Position numbers and translations under genes: made by a program
Shown here: piece after piece, positions 44,567-56,373 of the stretch
Layout: the number at the start of each line of letters is the position of its first letter
Position numbering within the stretch: the first letter of the stretch is position 1
Source: Guadua angustifolia
Lineage: Eukaryota > Streptophyta > Magnoliopsida > Poales > Poaceae
NCBI GenBank assembly: GCA_036346375.1
Contig: CM070520.1
Span: 42,551,854-42,615,853 of the forward strand
Length of the DNA: 64,000 bases
Reading direction: 5' to 3'
Notes under the pieces: generated by a model
What the model saw: the letters and a program-made list of their open reading frames with translations, nothing else
Database searches by the model: none
What the model was told of the DNA's origin: nothing

Positions 44567-47500
44567 CTAGCTCCTGGGCCTGAACTCCATGCCCTCAATG
44601 ATGAGCCCTCTCTTCCAGATGGTGTCGCTCGTCTCGTAGACATCGGCAATCACCGCACCCTCCTCTTGTAGTTCATCATTGTTCGCAAACTCCCCCAGCT
44701 CGAGCTCCATCCAACCATCGCCCCTCTGAGCGGGGTAAGTCACATCATCTTCTTCAGAAATTACTCGAGGGTCGAGGCAGACGCTGCTGGCTGAGAGATC
44801 TCTACCGCCGGGGAGCTTGATCGACGACTTCTGCTTCGTATCAAAGCCGGAGGCGATACCCGTACGTAACCTGTACACGAGATATACCTTATAGGTTGTA
44901 TCTGCAAGCAAATGTCTGGTTGGGATCTCTCCAGTGACGTGGAACAAGCACACCTCTAGCAGAACCGGGCATTCTGGAAACCTGTAGTGTGGTAACAAAA
45001 TATAAGAAATCCAGGGTTCCAAAAACCGTTGAATATCGCTTGGTTTTCGGCTTTTCGCGAGAACTGCCCGTACCATGTCGGTTTGAAAAGCGAAACTGTT
45101 TGGTTTAAGTTCAAATTCAAATTCAAAAAATTCAAAAAATTTTAAAAAAAATTATCCAAAAAATCTTTAAAATTATTATTAATAACTTTCACTACAGTAA
45201 TCCCGCAAATTAACATCGGCCAAATGCGGCGTTAATTAGCCATTTGCCGACGTTAATAGTAATTAACGTCGGCAAAATACTAATAACGTCGGCTTTTGGC
45301 CCACGATAATTAATCGACGTTAATTAGCTTAATTAACATCGGCAGCCGACGTTAATTAGCTAATTAACGTCGGCTCCTTGTCAGCCGACGTTAATTAACG
45401 TCGGCATATGCCCTGGCCGACGTTAATTAATGTGGCCGATGTTAATTTCCCTGTTTCCTGTAGTGTTTATGACTTTTGGCGTGACTATTTTTGAAAAAAC
45501 AAAGTTTGGAGACATTTTTAAGCTATTCAAAATGTAGATAATAGAAAAGTAAAAAAAAAAGATCTAGCCTATAGGCTTTTAGCCCACAGGCCAAGCCGCC
45601 GCTGAGCCTCTGGTCCACCCCGATAGCCATGACCTGGCGACCGCATGGGAAGCTTAAACCAACACATTGATTGCAGTCAACAATTCCCCATTTTGCGTCC
45701 ATCTGACAGCGTCACCTCCACTCAGATCCGGCCACCACTCGCCGTCGTTCATATGAAGGAATTGACATTTAGCACTCTTACAGCAAATATCTTAACTGGT
45801 TTAGTAAATCTCAGTTGATACACTTTCTGCCTCTTGCCTTACTGCCTTCTTGATTTTGTCAGTATACTCTTTTACTTTATGCATGTTTGCTGGTCTTGCT
45901 CAGTTTTGTGGTGTTAGGATGAAATTTTGGTAAATTGTAGGCTTATGTAATACTTAGTATGTATTCATTAAATTGTCAGCAAGCTAGCTCTCTCTTGGAC
46001 AAAAGCCAAGTTGCTAACCTAATTAGTTTTTCCTTGTCTGTCATTAACTCTGCCTATATTTTGAATCTGATTTCTGACTTGTTCGCTTCATGAAAACACT
46101 TCCCAAGAGAAGTGCTCGAGTTTCCTTCTATCCCTTACGGAACCTCCTTATTTTCGTACAAATTACGATTGGTCTTTCTGTATTAATACTACCATTTACT
46201 ATGGGAAAATATTACATGTAAACCATGTATTCAACGTGAACTTGTAATTCTTATTGTGGACTGTTGGATGTCAGGTGTACCACCGAGATCAATCCTTCAT
46301 CCATGTAGCACATTTTGTAAGAAAAACCCGCATCCACCATGTATACTTGCACATAACCCCTCCATCCACCTCAATTACCCCACCAGTCTCTCTCTCTCTC
46401 CTCATTCTCTTTCTCCTCTTCCTCTCTACATTGGCCACCCTGACCCCAAGAACAGTGATGACCATGAGCCCTAGCCACCCTATCCCTAGCTTCGGCCATC
46501 ATCTTCCTCTCTAGTCGCCACTAGGTGTGGTGCTATGAGATCTAGCCGACGCCGTTGACTTCCTCTTCGGCTGTCATCAGGAGCGTCACCACCAGATTCG
46601 GTCATCCCCGAGCACAGTGTCGCCAGATATCCGACCTTTCTCCCTTTCCCAACGTCCTAAGAGGTTGTGCACCAGGGGACAAGAAGGCATTGATGGCCAT
46701 GCCGGTACCATCTTCCTTGCTGTCTATCGGCCTCATCTACCACATCAAGCTTGCCGTTACCATCGCCATCTCCTCCCCCATACTGGAGTCTAAACCATGC
46801 GCCACCTCCGATTTCTTTTTCACATTCGCCATTCTCTTGTCATGTCCCCAGTACTTTTTTTCTGTACTAGACTTTTCCAGTTCTTCTCTTGCAATTTCTT
46901 GTACTACCTATATTAAACATGGAAGGATTCCCGTCCAGGCAGCCCCCACATGACCAAATTTGTGGAGAGGTCCTCTAGAAGTTTTGAATTTGTGTTGGGT
47001 CCTCCTACCCTTTTTCTACAAAAGGCCCTTTAGAAATTATAAAATTACGATTAGATCCTCTAGAAATTCCAAAAATGCATCCAAAAATGCATTTAAGTCC
47101 TCCCACCGTCTGTTTTGCTAAAAAAACTCGTGGATCCGCAAGTTTGAGCCAAGCTCCTTTTGAGCCCTTTTGCAAAAAGGCCTTGCGGTTTAAGAGGTTT
47201 ACATCTAGACCGGACTTTAGCAAAAAAAAAAGTGTTCGAAAAACCACCCTTATGCGGCGTGGTGCCGCGTATATGCATCTAGTATAGAATACAAGATGCT
47301 GACTCCAAGTCATGCTTACATATACGAATATGCAAGGTGTTTGTCAAGGAAAAATGGATGACAGAAAAATCTATGAAGTAATTCAAACTTTTGCTGAGTT
47401 GAGTTAGACACAAATATCTTCTCGATTCATAAGATATACCCTTGCATGCTAATTGTACTTTAAGAGTTTTCTTCATTAATCAGTTTATTAGCAAGTTTTG

Positions 47501-47986
47501 CACTATTTTGCGCTGTTGGTGTCATGTTAATGCAAAAGTATATTCCATAATTACCACAAACTTAACCACCATAATTTAAAGTTTCACATATAAGTCTGAA
47601 TTTAATTTAATAATTAATATATTCAAAATAAAAAATAATTCAGAATACATTAAAGGACTTGGAATAAAGAAATGTGCAAACAATATGCATATAAATTACA
47701 CTTTTAAATTATATGTGAATATATAATTGTGGTTACTAAAACTATAATTTTTATGATATAAAATTGAAATATTGAAAATTTAGACTTTTATAAGCTTACA
47801 AAAACTAAAATTTGAAATAAAAATGTAGCTACCTAAATTTATATAAATTTCAGATTAAATTTACAAAATTAAAAGATCATATGGTACAATTTGAGAAAAT
47901 AGTTTGAGTAGTTACAAACTGATACCTAAATTGGAGCCGAAAAAATGCAACCTGGCTAGGCCACGCAAACAGATATAAAAAACGTG

Positions 47987-48047
<61 letters not shown>

Positions 48048-48725
48048 ACATATCCTGTGTACCCAGGTCTTTCATGTACACACCATGCACACCAACTAAC
48101 AAAAGTCACGAAAATTCTAAAAAAATTGTAGATGTACTTCATAGATTGCTCTATCTATGTATAAATTGTAGAGTTCAAATTCATTATATATCAAGAGTTA
48201 CAAAAGAAAATTCTGACAAGTTTAAATTTTAAACTTGTCAGAATTTGATCTTGAAACTTCATACATAGGTAGGGCAATCTATGAAGCACGTCTACAATTT
48301 TTAAAATTTTTTGACTTTGTTAGTTGGTGTAATATGTGCTACACGGAAAGGCTAATCTTGCATACAGAATACGTTACCCTATATATATACACACCGTGCA
48401 CACCAACTAACAAAAGTCACGAAAAATTCTAAAAAAAATTGTAGATGTGCTTCATAGATTGCCCTACCTATGTATGAAGTTTCAAGATCAAATTCATTAT
48501 ATATCAAGAGTTACAAAAAGAGAAAATTCTGATATATCAAGAGACTTTTAAACTTGTCAAATTTTCTCTTTTGTAACTCTTGATATATAATGAATTTGAA
48601 CTTACAATTTTATACATAGATAGAGCAATCTATGAAGTACATCTACAATTTTTTCAAAAGTTTTCGTAACTTTTGTTGGTTGGTGTGCAGTGTGTACGAA
48701 AAGTATGTGTCTGCAGGATAAGTTG

Positions 48726-48795
<70 letters not shown>

Positions 48796-51447
48796 GAACT
48801 CATAAGTAGTCAACTAGGAGATCTCGGCGTAGCTACAGGTCAGCAAGGAGGACGAAAGCTGTGCAAAAATAAATCTAAAAGCACATTTTAGTTATTAGAG
48901 GAAATTTTTGCTATATATTGAATAGAAATATAGTGGCTAAATAGATAAAAGAACTATTGCATATTTTTACTATGAATGTTATAAAGTCAAATGAAAGCAA
49001 CAAATATCTTCTCATTCTAGTCTGTACAGGTGCCCGGTTGATTACTAGTGTGTCAAAAGGCTCAGGGTGGATATGAACATATAATGTATAACAAATGGCA
49101 TGTTTGGAGCAAAGTTGTACTGGACCTTGAGCGGCGAACCGGACGCCAGCTCCAATAATGGGAATCGTCCGACCATGCCAGCTTCAGTGCTCTTCCTGAC
49201 AGCACGTAGCCGATCATTCTGCTCGACTCATCGACGCAAAAGATCTGCGGAACCAAAACAAAATAACAAGCCTTTTATTAACCTAGGTGAATCCTACAAA
49301 TACAAAATTAAAATAAATAAAAATTGAAGCAAAGTTTAGTACGTGCAATTTTAGTGACTCAGAGAAAAAACCTTTTGGTGACTGAAAATTAACAAAACAA
49401 TATATAATGAGATTTTGCATCGTTGGTATCCTTGGGACTATTTTTACATATAGCACCATTTGATTCAAGGTTTGTTTTTTAATTTTCCTCTCTGTTGGTG
49501 TAATTAAAACAACTTTGATTTAGATCACTAATATAAAAATGATTTAGATTTAGGAGATGGCTACGGTGTATAAAACTATTAGTACAAAAAGAATTATTTA
49601 AAAAAAACTTCTGTGGGCACAACGTTTTCCTTTCCCATTACTCTACTTATAAGATGATTAGTGAAGGTGAGAAAAGTGCATGTAAAATATGTAAAGAGGT
49701 AACAGAGTGTTTAAGGCCATGTTTGGATCGCCTAGGACTAACTATTAGTTGGCTAAAAATTAGCTCTACCATTAGCCAGCTAAAAATTAGCCCACCTATT
49801 AATCTTCCTGTTTGGATGGGCTAATTGTTAGCTCACTCTCACTAACTAATGGGCTAATTGTTAGCTCAGAGGTTGGCTAAAAATTAGTCCTACTAGAACT
49901 AATTTTTAGCCAGCTAACAATTAGCCCAAGGATCCAAACATGCCCTAAATAAAAAAAATCATCCATTGATTGATGGAAGTTAGTTCGCTACGCAAATAAG
50001 AGACACATACTAGCTACTAGATTACACCTAAAACAATAAAAAGTATTAAATGCACATATCCGTGCGTGCCATCATTTCATTAACTCATCTAAATGGCCAT
50101 ATCATCCCCACAATTAATCCCAATATCTCTGGCTTTCTTGAATAGATGTTACTCTATTCACCTAGACACATATACAAAAGACTGAATTACCTCAATGTAT
50201 TATATCTTTGGATTGTGTTTTACTCTAGTTTATAGTAGTAAATAACATTAAAAATAGCTAAAGTGGATAGGTATAGAAGGAAAATTTGGTAAAAAGTCAC
50301 ATCGAAATTGAAGAATGACATATTTTGGAACAAAATTTGAAAACTATGAATATATATATTCAAGAATGGAGTAGTATTAACCCTAATTAGTTCATTACTT
50401 ATTCTTTCCATTTTATTGCTTCCAATTAAAATAAAATGATCCTACATATAGTACACGTATACAATAGTCAAATTCCTATAACTGGGGAAAAAAACTAAAG
50501 GCTAGAGGTATGTACTAAAACTGGTATATGAAACGACATCTGTTTTCGAACCAATGTAGTACTAGCATAAGGCATAAACATACAATAGACAGTCGTTAGT
50601 TTAGAAAGTGTTACTAAAAGGTGAAGGCAGAGAGTCAGGGGAGTACATAATCTTACCTGGCCATCTTTCAAGTGGGGTAATTTATCAAGCATATAGACTA
50701 TTTGTCCCGCGGTTGGTCTTCTTACAGGATCGACCTCCAAACATTGTAGCCCTATTCCAATGCAGCCTGTTACTTCCTTGAGGCGATGAGGTTCCAGTGA
50801 TGGATACCTTGATCTTATTTGCAAGAATGTTGACCAATTTTGGCGTACCTAGTGAATTGGAACAGAGAACTATAATCACTGTTTGACAATAAAAGAAAAG
50901 GAAAGTTCTGAATCATGCAGAAACGTTGAATTTCATTCTCACTCTTGTAGTATATTGCTCTATTAACGGGTTCATGCTATCCGGGGGCCTCGGTTCCCCT
51001 GTCATGACCTCTAACATTAGAATACCAAAACTGAATATGTCAGCCTTGGCTGAGATTTCACCTCTTTGCAAGTATTCTGGTGCCATGTATCCTCTGCGTA
51101 TCAAGAACATGAACTGTTTAACTGCATCACGAGGTCGAAAGTCGAAACCGCAACATTGGTTGATCACAAGGACAAAAAGGCAATAAATTTGTTTGAAAGA
51201 CTCAGAACATACCTTGATCCCATAACAATTGTAACCATGGTTCGGGTTTTATCTGGACCAAAAAGCCTCGATAGGCCGAAATCCCCAATTTTCGGTACCA
51301 TGTTACCATCCAGTAAAATGTTGCTTGGTTTAAGATCCAAATGTATAATAGGACCATTTTGCGCTTGCTCGTGAAGGAAATATAAACCCAAGGTAATACC
51401 CTTAATTATTTCAAAATGCATGCCCCAGTCAAATCCGCCAGTTTGAC
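44567..51447 (-). CDS. receptor-like kinase C-lobe fused to a phloem-protein-2 (PP2) lectin domain, 5' part missing
   Basis: Five exons on the minus strand: A 51213-51447, B 50943-51093, C 50657-50848, D 49126-49244, E 44567-44981. All junctions have GT/AG and the phases fit. A: kinase HFEIIKGITLGLYFLHE, catalytic loop IIHLDLKPSNILL and KIGDFGLSR. B: GYMAPEYLQRGEISAKADI and a Glu-rich segment. C: QIRSRYPSLEPHRLKEV and RRPTAGQIVYMLDKLPHLK. D and E: PP2 domain, SGRALKLAWSDDSHYWSWRP, then RFPECPVLLEVCLFHVTGE, GDGWMELELGEF and GLIIEGMEFRPRS, stop. The HRD Arg is Leu (HLD), so this is a non-RD kinase, a type linked to innate immunity. The PP2 fold binds glycans. No ATP-binding N-lobe was found upstream, so the gene may be truncated or its first exons diverged. 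Function is inferred. Confidence 0.75.
45190..45465. mobile_element. small CACTA-type MITE in intron D-E
   Basis: Begins CACTACAG and ends CTGTAGTG with terminal inverted repeats of about 32 bp (inner part AAATTAACATCGGCC). TTT duplications flank it (45187-45189 and 45466-45468). Inside are many copies of 'taacgtcggc' and its complement. It has no coding capacity and would be moved by a CACTA transposase of a different family from the 12195 element. Confidence 0.85.
45469..47975. other. intron D-E interior: nothing recognised
   Basis: AT-rich DNA. Frames at 46254-46953 are Ser/Pro/Leu-rich low complexity with no family match. At 46955-47110 a phrase of the form 'aggtcctctagaaattcc' recurs, as in a degenerate repeat. 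I see no exon supported by splice sites. Confidence 0.45.
47990..48043. repeat. (TA)n and (GA)n microsatellites
   Basis: An AT dinucleotide run (about 47990-48017) leads directly into a GA run (48018-48042), at the left edge of the palindromic element. Confidence 0.85.
48044..48727. mobile_element. palindromic MITE set in TA/GA microsatellites
   Basis: It opens GGCAACATATCCTG and closes CAGGATAAGTTGCC, an inverted repeat. Inside are two successive palindromes built from the same phrases ('caccaactaacaaaagt', 'attgtagatgt', 'tatatatcaagagttac'). TA runs flank both ends, as reported for Micron-type MITEs of rice. No ORF is supported. Confidence 0.7.
48728..48791. repeat. (TA)n microsatellite
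   Basis: About 32 TA units directly right of the palindromic element. Likely the other half of the insertion target. Confidence 0.9.
49715..49945. mobile_element. Tourist-like MITE (PIF/Harbinger type) in intron C-D
   Basis: Ends GGCCATGTTTGGATC and GGATCCAAACATGCCC form terminal inverted repeats. TAA lies on both sides (49712-49714 and 49946-49948), the target duplication of PIF/Harbinger elements. The interior has many 'gctaaaaattag' palindromes. About 231 bp, non-coding. Confidence 0.85.
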
Positions 51448-53193
51448 CTGTCAAAGCAGACCAAGAAGGAATACTAATACATGGTTTTGCATGTAAAGTA
51501 GTAAACACCGGAATGGTTTGCTCCAAAGTCCTCACACACGTGAGAAAAGAATGCAGAGTTATGGAAATTTCACGGAATGTCCAACTTCAATCTGTAAATA
51601 ACATATTCATTTGTTTGCTCAAAGTAACAATTTTGTTTATTTGTTTGTTCAAAAGAAGGGGCGGACCAACGGAGTGGCTAAGGTTGACTACTCCAGGGCC
51701 CCAAAGCCTGTCACCAGTACTTACGTTGTATCACTACCTACTCGCTGTATTGTGATTTGATGTAATTTTTATCTCCTTGTTTGATGTTGTTTTGTTATAA
51801 TTTATCTTTACTACTTAAAAAAATGTAATGGTGGTTGTTATTCTGCCTCCATTCTCCCCTCCTCTCACATAAAGATTACATGCTGATATATGTGCATTTC
51901 TAAATAAATCTCTAACAAAAAAAGCAATCTATGTCTCTTCTCCACTCCGCTCACATAAGAATTACGTACTCACATATGGGTCTTCCTAAAAAATATCTAA
52001 CAAAAAATAGAAAAAAAGCAATCTATCAACAAACAAATGCAACCTTCCTAAAAATTCTATATCAACAAGTGCCGACAGGTGGGACTAAATACCTATACAC
52101 AACAAATTCGCAATATTGTTACAATGTGACTTACTTGTGCTCCATTGCAACACATGGACAGTCAGTAACATTAAAGTACACTAATTTGCATTCTTTATTA
52201 GTTATCCTAAAGTTCTCATGTAGCATGTCCGTAAGTTGATTGATGACATGCCTATGGAAATAATATATACTATATATTATAGTGTGTGGGATTGCCGGAT
52301 AACCAGGGAGGCCACATGTCAGTGCTCGCGATTAGGCTCTCCAGAAAATTGAAAATCACGTTTAGGTTATTTTGACTGTTTTTTAATAAAATAGATCCGA
52401 AAAAATGAAAATTACGTTTAGGTCCCTCCACGGTTTACATTTAGGTCCTCCATATGGTTTTTAGCCGAACGGACTTGGGAAAAAAATTACTTTAGACCCC
52501 TCTATAGTAAAAAAACACAAATTCGTCGAAGGTTTATAGCAACCCGTTGATTTGTCAACAGGTCATAACCGCGGTTTTCTAAAAAAACACAGATTTGTCG
52601 AAGATTTATAGCAACTCATAGATTCGCCGACGGGTCCAAATGACCTATTCTTTTAAACAAATACGAAAACCTGAAAATACGATCGAGTTTCCCAAATTGC
52701 GTAAAAAATAGCCGCGGTTTTCTAAAAAAAAAACACAGATTCGTCGAAGGATTATAGTAGCCCATAGATTCGCCGACGGGTCCTAACTGTAGTTTCTAAA
52801 AAAAACACAGATTCATCGAAGGTTTATAACAGCCCATAAATTCGCCGACCGGTCCTACCGACCCATTTTTTAAAAAAATACGACCAAATTTCTCAAATTT
52901 TTCACGTTGCATCGTGATGCTTGACCTTGACATAGCGTGTTATTCTGGCTAGTTAACTTCTATAGCACATTTGTAAGACCAACCACTTGAATATAGAGTT
53001 TTGCAGTATATTCCATTATGTAGGACAGTTAAAATTATATAATTTTGACATATATTTTGGCTGTATTTGGAACACAGAAATTGATGTGGATGTCCAATAA
53101 AATCCCACAGGAAAATAGAACACATAAACCAAATGGTTGTTTGGATGTTTCATAGGGGGAAATGTACATGAATTTAGAGAGACGTTTTCTTAC
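51448..53193. other. upstream of the kinase exons: no N-lobe found, repeats only
   Basis: I searched for glycine-loop and VAIK-type motifs of a kinase N-lobe on the minus strand and saw none. The stretch is AT-rich and includes the tandem repeat at 52515-52862 and decayed repeats at about 52330-52480. Confidence 0.45.
52515..52862. repeat. tandem repeat, ~73-bp unit, four copies
   Basis: Units start 'cacagattcgtcgaaggttta' and end '..gccgacgggtcc' followed by an A run. Starts are near 52516, 52590, 52734 and 52806; the second unit is extended by ~70 bp. Confidence 0.75.
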
Positions 53194-54713
53194 CAAGGAT
53201 TGAAATCTAGTTTTCGCTCCAAATCTCATCCATAGCCGGAGAACGAAATCTCGCCAAGATTTAGAAATTTTGGACAAATCCCGGACAAAATACAAATAAA
53301 ATTCAAATCCAAATTTGTTTCTACCAAGAAAACCAAAATTTCGGCCGGTTTTGCCAAGATCTCAGCGAGATTTGCCGAGATCTCAGCAAAATTGCACCAA
53401 GCAAAAAATAGATCAAACAACGTTGAAAAAATTTTAAATTGTTTTAGGTTCCTAACATATCAATGATGTTCTCATAAAAATTTCAGATGATTATCTAACC
53501 TGAGAAATTTTTAAAAATACAAACATTGCAACTGTCTTGATAAAACGCTGACCAGCAAGTTTGAACTGAATGAAAAATAAAACAAACTATGTTAGAAAAA
53601 TTTTAAAATTTTTTTGCATGGATATGATGCATCATTAATGTTCCCATAAAATTTTTAGATGATGATAAAGCTTTATGAATTTTTAAAAATTTAAACAGTG
53701 CTACTGTCCTGATAAAAGTCATACCAGCAACTTCAACCAAATGAAAAATGTTACAAACCACATCAGAAAATTTTGTGGATGTTTATGATGTATCATTAAT
53801 GTTTCTATAAAATTTTCATATCATGATCAAACTTCAAGAAGTTTCAAAAATTCTGAAAGTGCTACGTCCTGATAAAAGTCTGATGATCAATGCATAGATT
53901 TACGTCGTGGTAAAAGTCTGATGATCAATACATAGATTTAATTCAATAACCAAAAAAGATTTAATTTTTTTTTAAAATTTTGCAGTAGGGTTCTAAAAAA
54001 ATTCTTAAGATCTCATAAAAATTTTGAATCATTATCATACTCCAGTGAAGTTATAAAATTCTTACAAGTGCACTGTATCATTTATATTCTTTCTGCTTTT
54101 GATTTTTGAAATATAACAAATGAAGTTTAATACATACATAGATTTGATTGAGCAAACAAAAAAAAATTAAATTTTTTCAAAATTTTAGAGAATGGTAATG
54201 AGGAAATTATTAAGCTCTCATAAAAATTTTGGATCATGATCACACTCGAGAAAATTCATAAAATTCTAACAAAGTTAATGTCCCAATTATATTCAATCTT
54301 TTTTGATTTTTAAAGATAACAAATGGAGTTCAATTATTTTGAAACTTTTTGTGTATGACAGTACCATAAATTTTTAACATCATGACAAAACATGTACAAT
54401 TTTTTAAAAATTTGAAAAGTGCTTCTGTAGTTTTTTAAAAATATCTCAAAAATTCAATTTTTCAACAAATTTTCGTAGGAGATGACTTTCTTAGGAGTTA
54501 TTGGACTAAATCCGGTAAAAAAAGTAAAAAACCAGTGAAAAATCCCGAGATCTCCGCGATATTTGGTGCGATCTCATCGAGATTTCCGAGATTACTGTAG
54601 AATTTAAATTTTTTAAATTTTTTTACTCCAGTAGGTATTTCAAAATTTGTCTACATCCGAAAACCGAGATCTCAATAATATCTCACAAAATTCCGGTGAG
54701 ATTTTAATCCTTG
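53194..54713. mobile_element. non-autonomous DNA element with inverted ends and internal tandem repeats
   Basis: Begins CAAGGATTGAAATC and ends GATTTTAATCCTTG, an inverted pair. Next to the ends lie palindromic blocks 'gccaagatctcagcgagatttgcc' like. The interior carries five or six degenerate direct repeats of ~165-190 bp with phrases 'ataaaaatttcagatgatt' and 'gtcctgataaaagtc'. No transposase is present and I find no convincing target duplication. Confidence 0.55.
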
Positions 54714-55281
54714 TTCCTTGAGTAAGAGATAATAGGAAATTTCCATGAAGTAAACATGGCCGTGCGCACTCGTCCGTTTTCGTGTCCTGCCGCATGGTCG
54801 GCACCTGTGCCGGTCCCGCGAAGGGCACGGCACGCGTCCCTGCCCAGACCCAGCCGTGGCAGTAAAAAATGATGCGCAGCAGGCGATTTTGGCTGACGCG
54901 GCAGTCGTTTTTCTGGCAACTGCAGTACCACACGTACTATATATACCTTACGCCTTATCTAAACCCATAACACCGGCGGTGATGTTTGTAAACTAGCGAT
55001 CGAGGTGGTCCCTGCCATTGCGTGGGCATCATCGTTACGAAGGCAAACAGAGATGTCAACCTCGGAGATTCCATTGATAGCCACAGGAACACAAAGGTAC
55101 AGGTTAAGCCAACAAAGGAAAGACAGATAATACTTGCAATGCGATCGAGCCTTAACAACAAAGACAAGAGATAACACTTGCCATGCATAGCTTAACAATA
55201 ATAGGCTAGGGATAACATATATGATGGGTATGAAATCAGGAAGGGATGACCTGCGTTGCATGATATGTTTAACATGACTAA
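54714..55281. other. short intergenic stretch, nothing recognised
   Basis: A GC-rich part (54760-54900) and an AT-rich part. Minus-strand frames at 54640-55261 have no family resemblance. Confidence 0.4.
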
Positions 55282-55646
55282 GGGCATGTTTGGATCTATT
55301 AGCACTAATAGTTAGCTAGCTAATAGCTAATTGTTGGCTAACTATTAGCTGACTAATTATTAGCTAGGACTGTTTGGAGGTACTAGCTAATAGGTGGTTG
55401 AAAATTTAGTTGTTGGTGGAAATATCCATTGTACCCTTACATTAATAGTTGTTTGCACGATGGCCGATGGCATATTAGTCATTTCACCATCTATTAGCGA
55501 GGAATTAGCAGGGAGAACCAGCTAATGAGATAACTATTAGTGGGTTAGCGACTAACTATTAGTCGGGTTATTAGCTAGCTTTGTTTGGATCCACTTTAGC
55601 TAATTTTAGCGACTAACTATTAGTGCTAATGGATCCAAACATGCAC
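55282..55646. mobile_element. Tourist-like MITE, second copy
   Basis: Ends GGGCATGTTTGGATC and GGATCCAAACATGCAC are inverted repeats. TAA occurs on both sides (55279-55281 and 55647-55649). The interior has repeated 'ctaactattagt' palindromes. It is related to the element at 49715-49945. Confidence 0.85.
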
Positions 55647-55664
55647 TAACATCCCCACAGTTGG

Positions 55665-56373
55665 AGTGGGAGTCAGGCATACATTTAAACTGGAACAAAC
55701 TTTCTTGAACAGTGCCATCGGCAAACCTTTGGTGAAAGCATCAGTGTACTGTGAGCTTGTTGGGACCTGGAGCATGCGAACCTCACCGAGTACAACATGT
55801 GCTCTAGAACAAAGTGCAAATCGATTTCAACATGCTTCGTCCGTTGATACTGAATGGGGTTAGTCGATAAATAGACTGCACTAATATTGTCGCAGAAGAT
55901 GATGGTGGCTTGTTGTAGAGGCCGATGAAGCTTGGAGAGGAGCTGGCTTCGCCACAGCAAGAATCGACGATGGCGCGGTACTCAGATTTAGCTCTTGAGC
56001 AAGATATTGTGTGTTGACACTTGGAGGACCACGAGATGAGATTGTCACCGAGGAAGATGCCATAGCCTGAGGTGGACTTCAAGTGTCAGGCGGTTAGCCC
56101 AATTAGCGTCGCAGTAGGCGAGGAGGAGGCCGTAACGTCGATGAAGTTGTAGTCAGTCGATGGTGCCATTAGATAGTGAAGAATACGCTTCAAAAGGTTT
56201 GCATGGCTCACTAGGATCATGCTTGTGGAGCGAGGCCTATGGTACCACGTCGACGTGATATCCGGACAAGTGAGCGTTAGGGCTGTAGGGCACCGCGATG
56301 TTGCACGATGGTCCGTGGCGTTCTCCATCGAGCGCCGTGGAGGGAAGCTTGGAGCCGGTGTCGATGGGCGTCT
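55665..56373 (-). pseudogene. Ty1/copia RNase H relic
   Basis: Minus-strand frames show the copia RT/RNase H end: LLKRILHYLMAPS, GYGIFLGDNLISWSSKCQ, FCDNISAVYLSTNPIQYQR and TKHVEIDLHFVLEHML. Frameshifts divide it into at least three frames. The 5' side is cut at 56373 by the plus-strand copia LTR, so the relic is older than that insertion. Confidence 0.85.

Noticed and set aside
46254..46953. Possible plus-strand gene
   Set aside because: Leu/Ser/Pro-rich low complexity, no domain, and it lies inside an intron of the kinase-PP2 gene.
54640..54933. Possible first exon of the kinase gene with a nearby TATA-like sequence
   Set aside because: Two overlapping frames with no signal peptide or receptor domain and no splice link to exon A; too weak to call.
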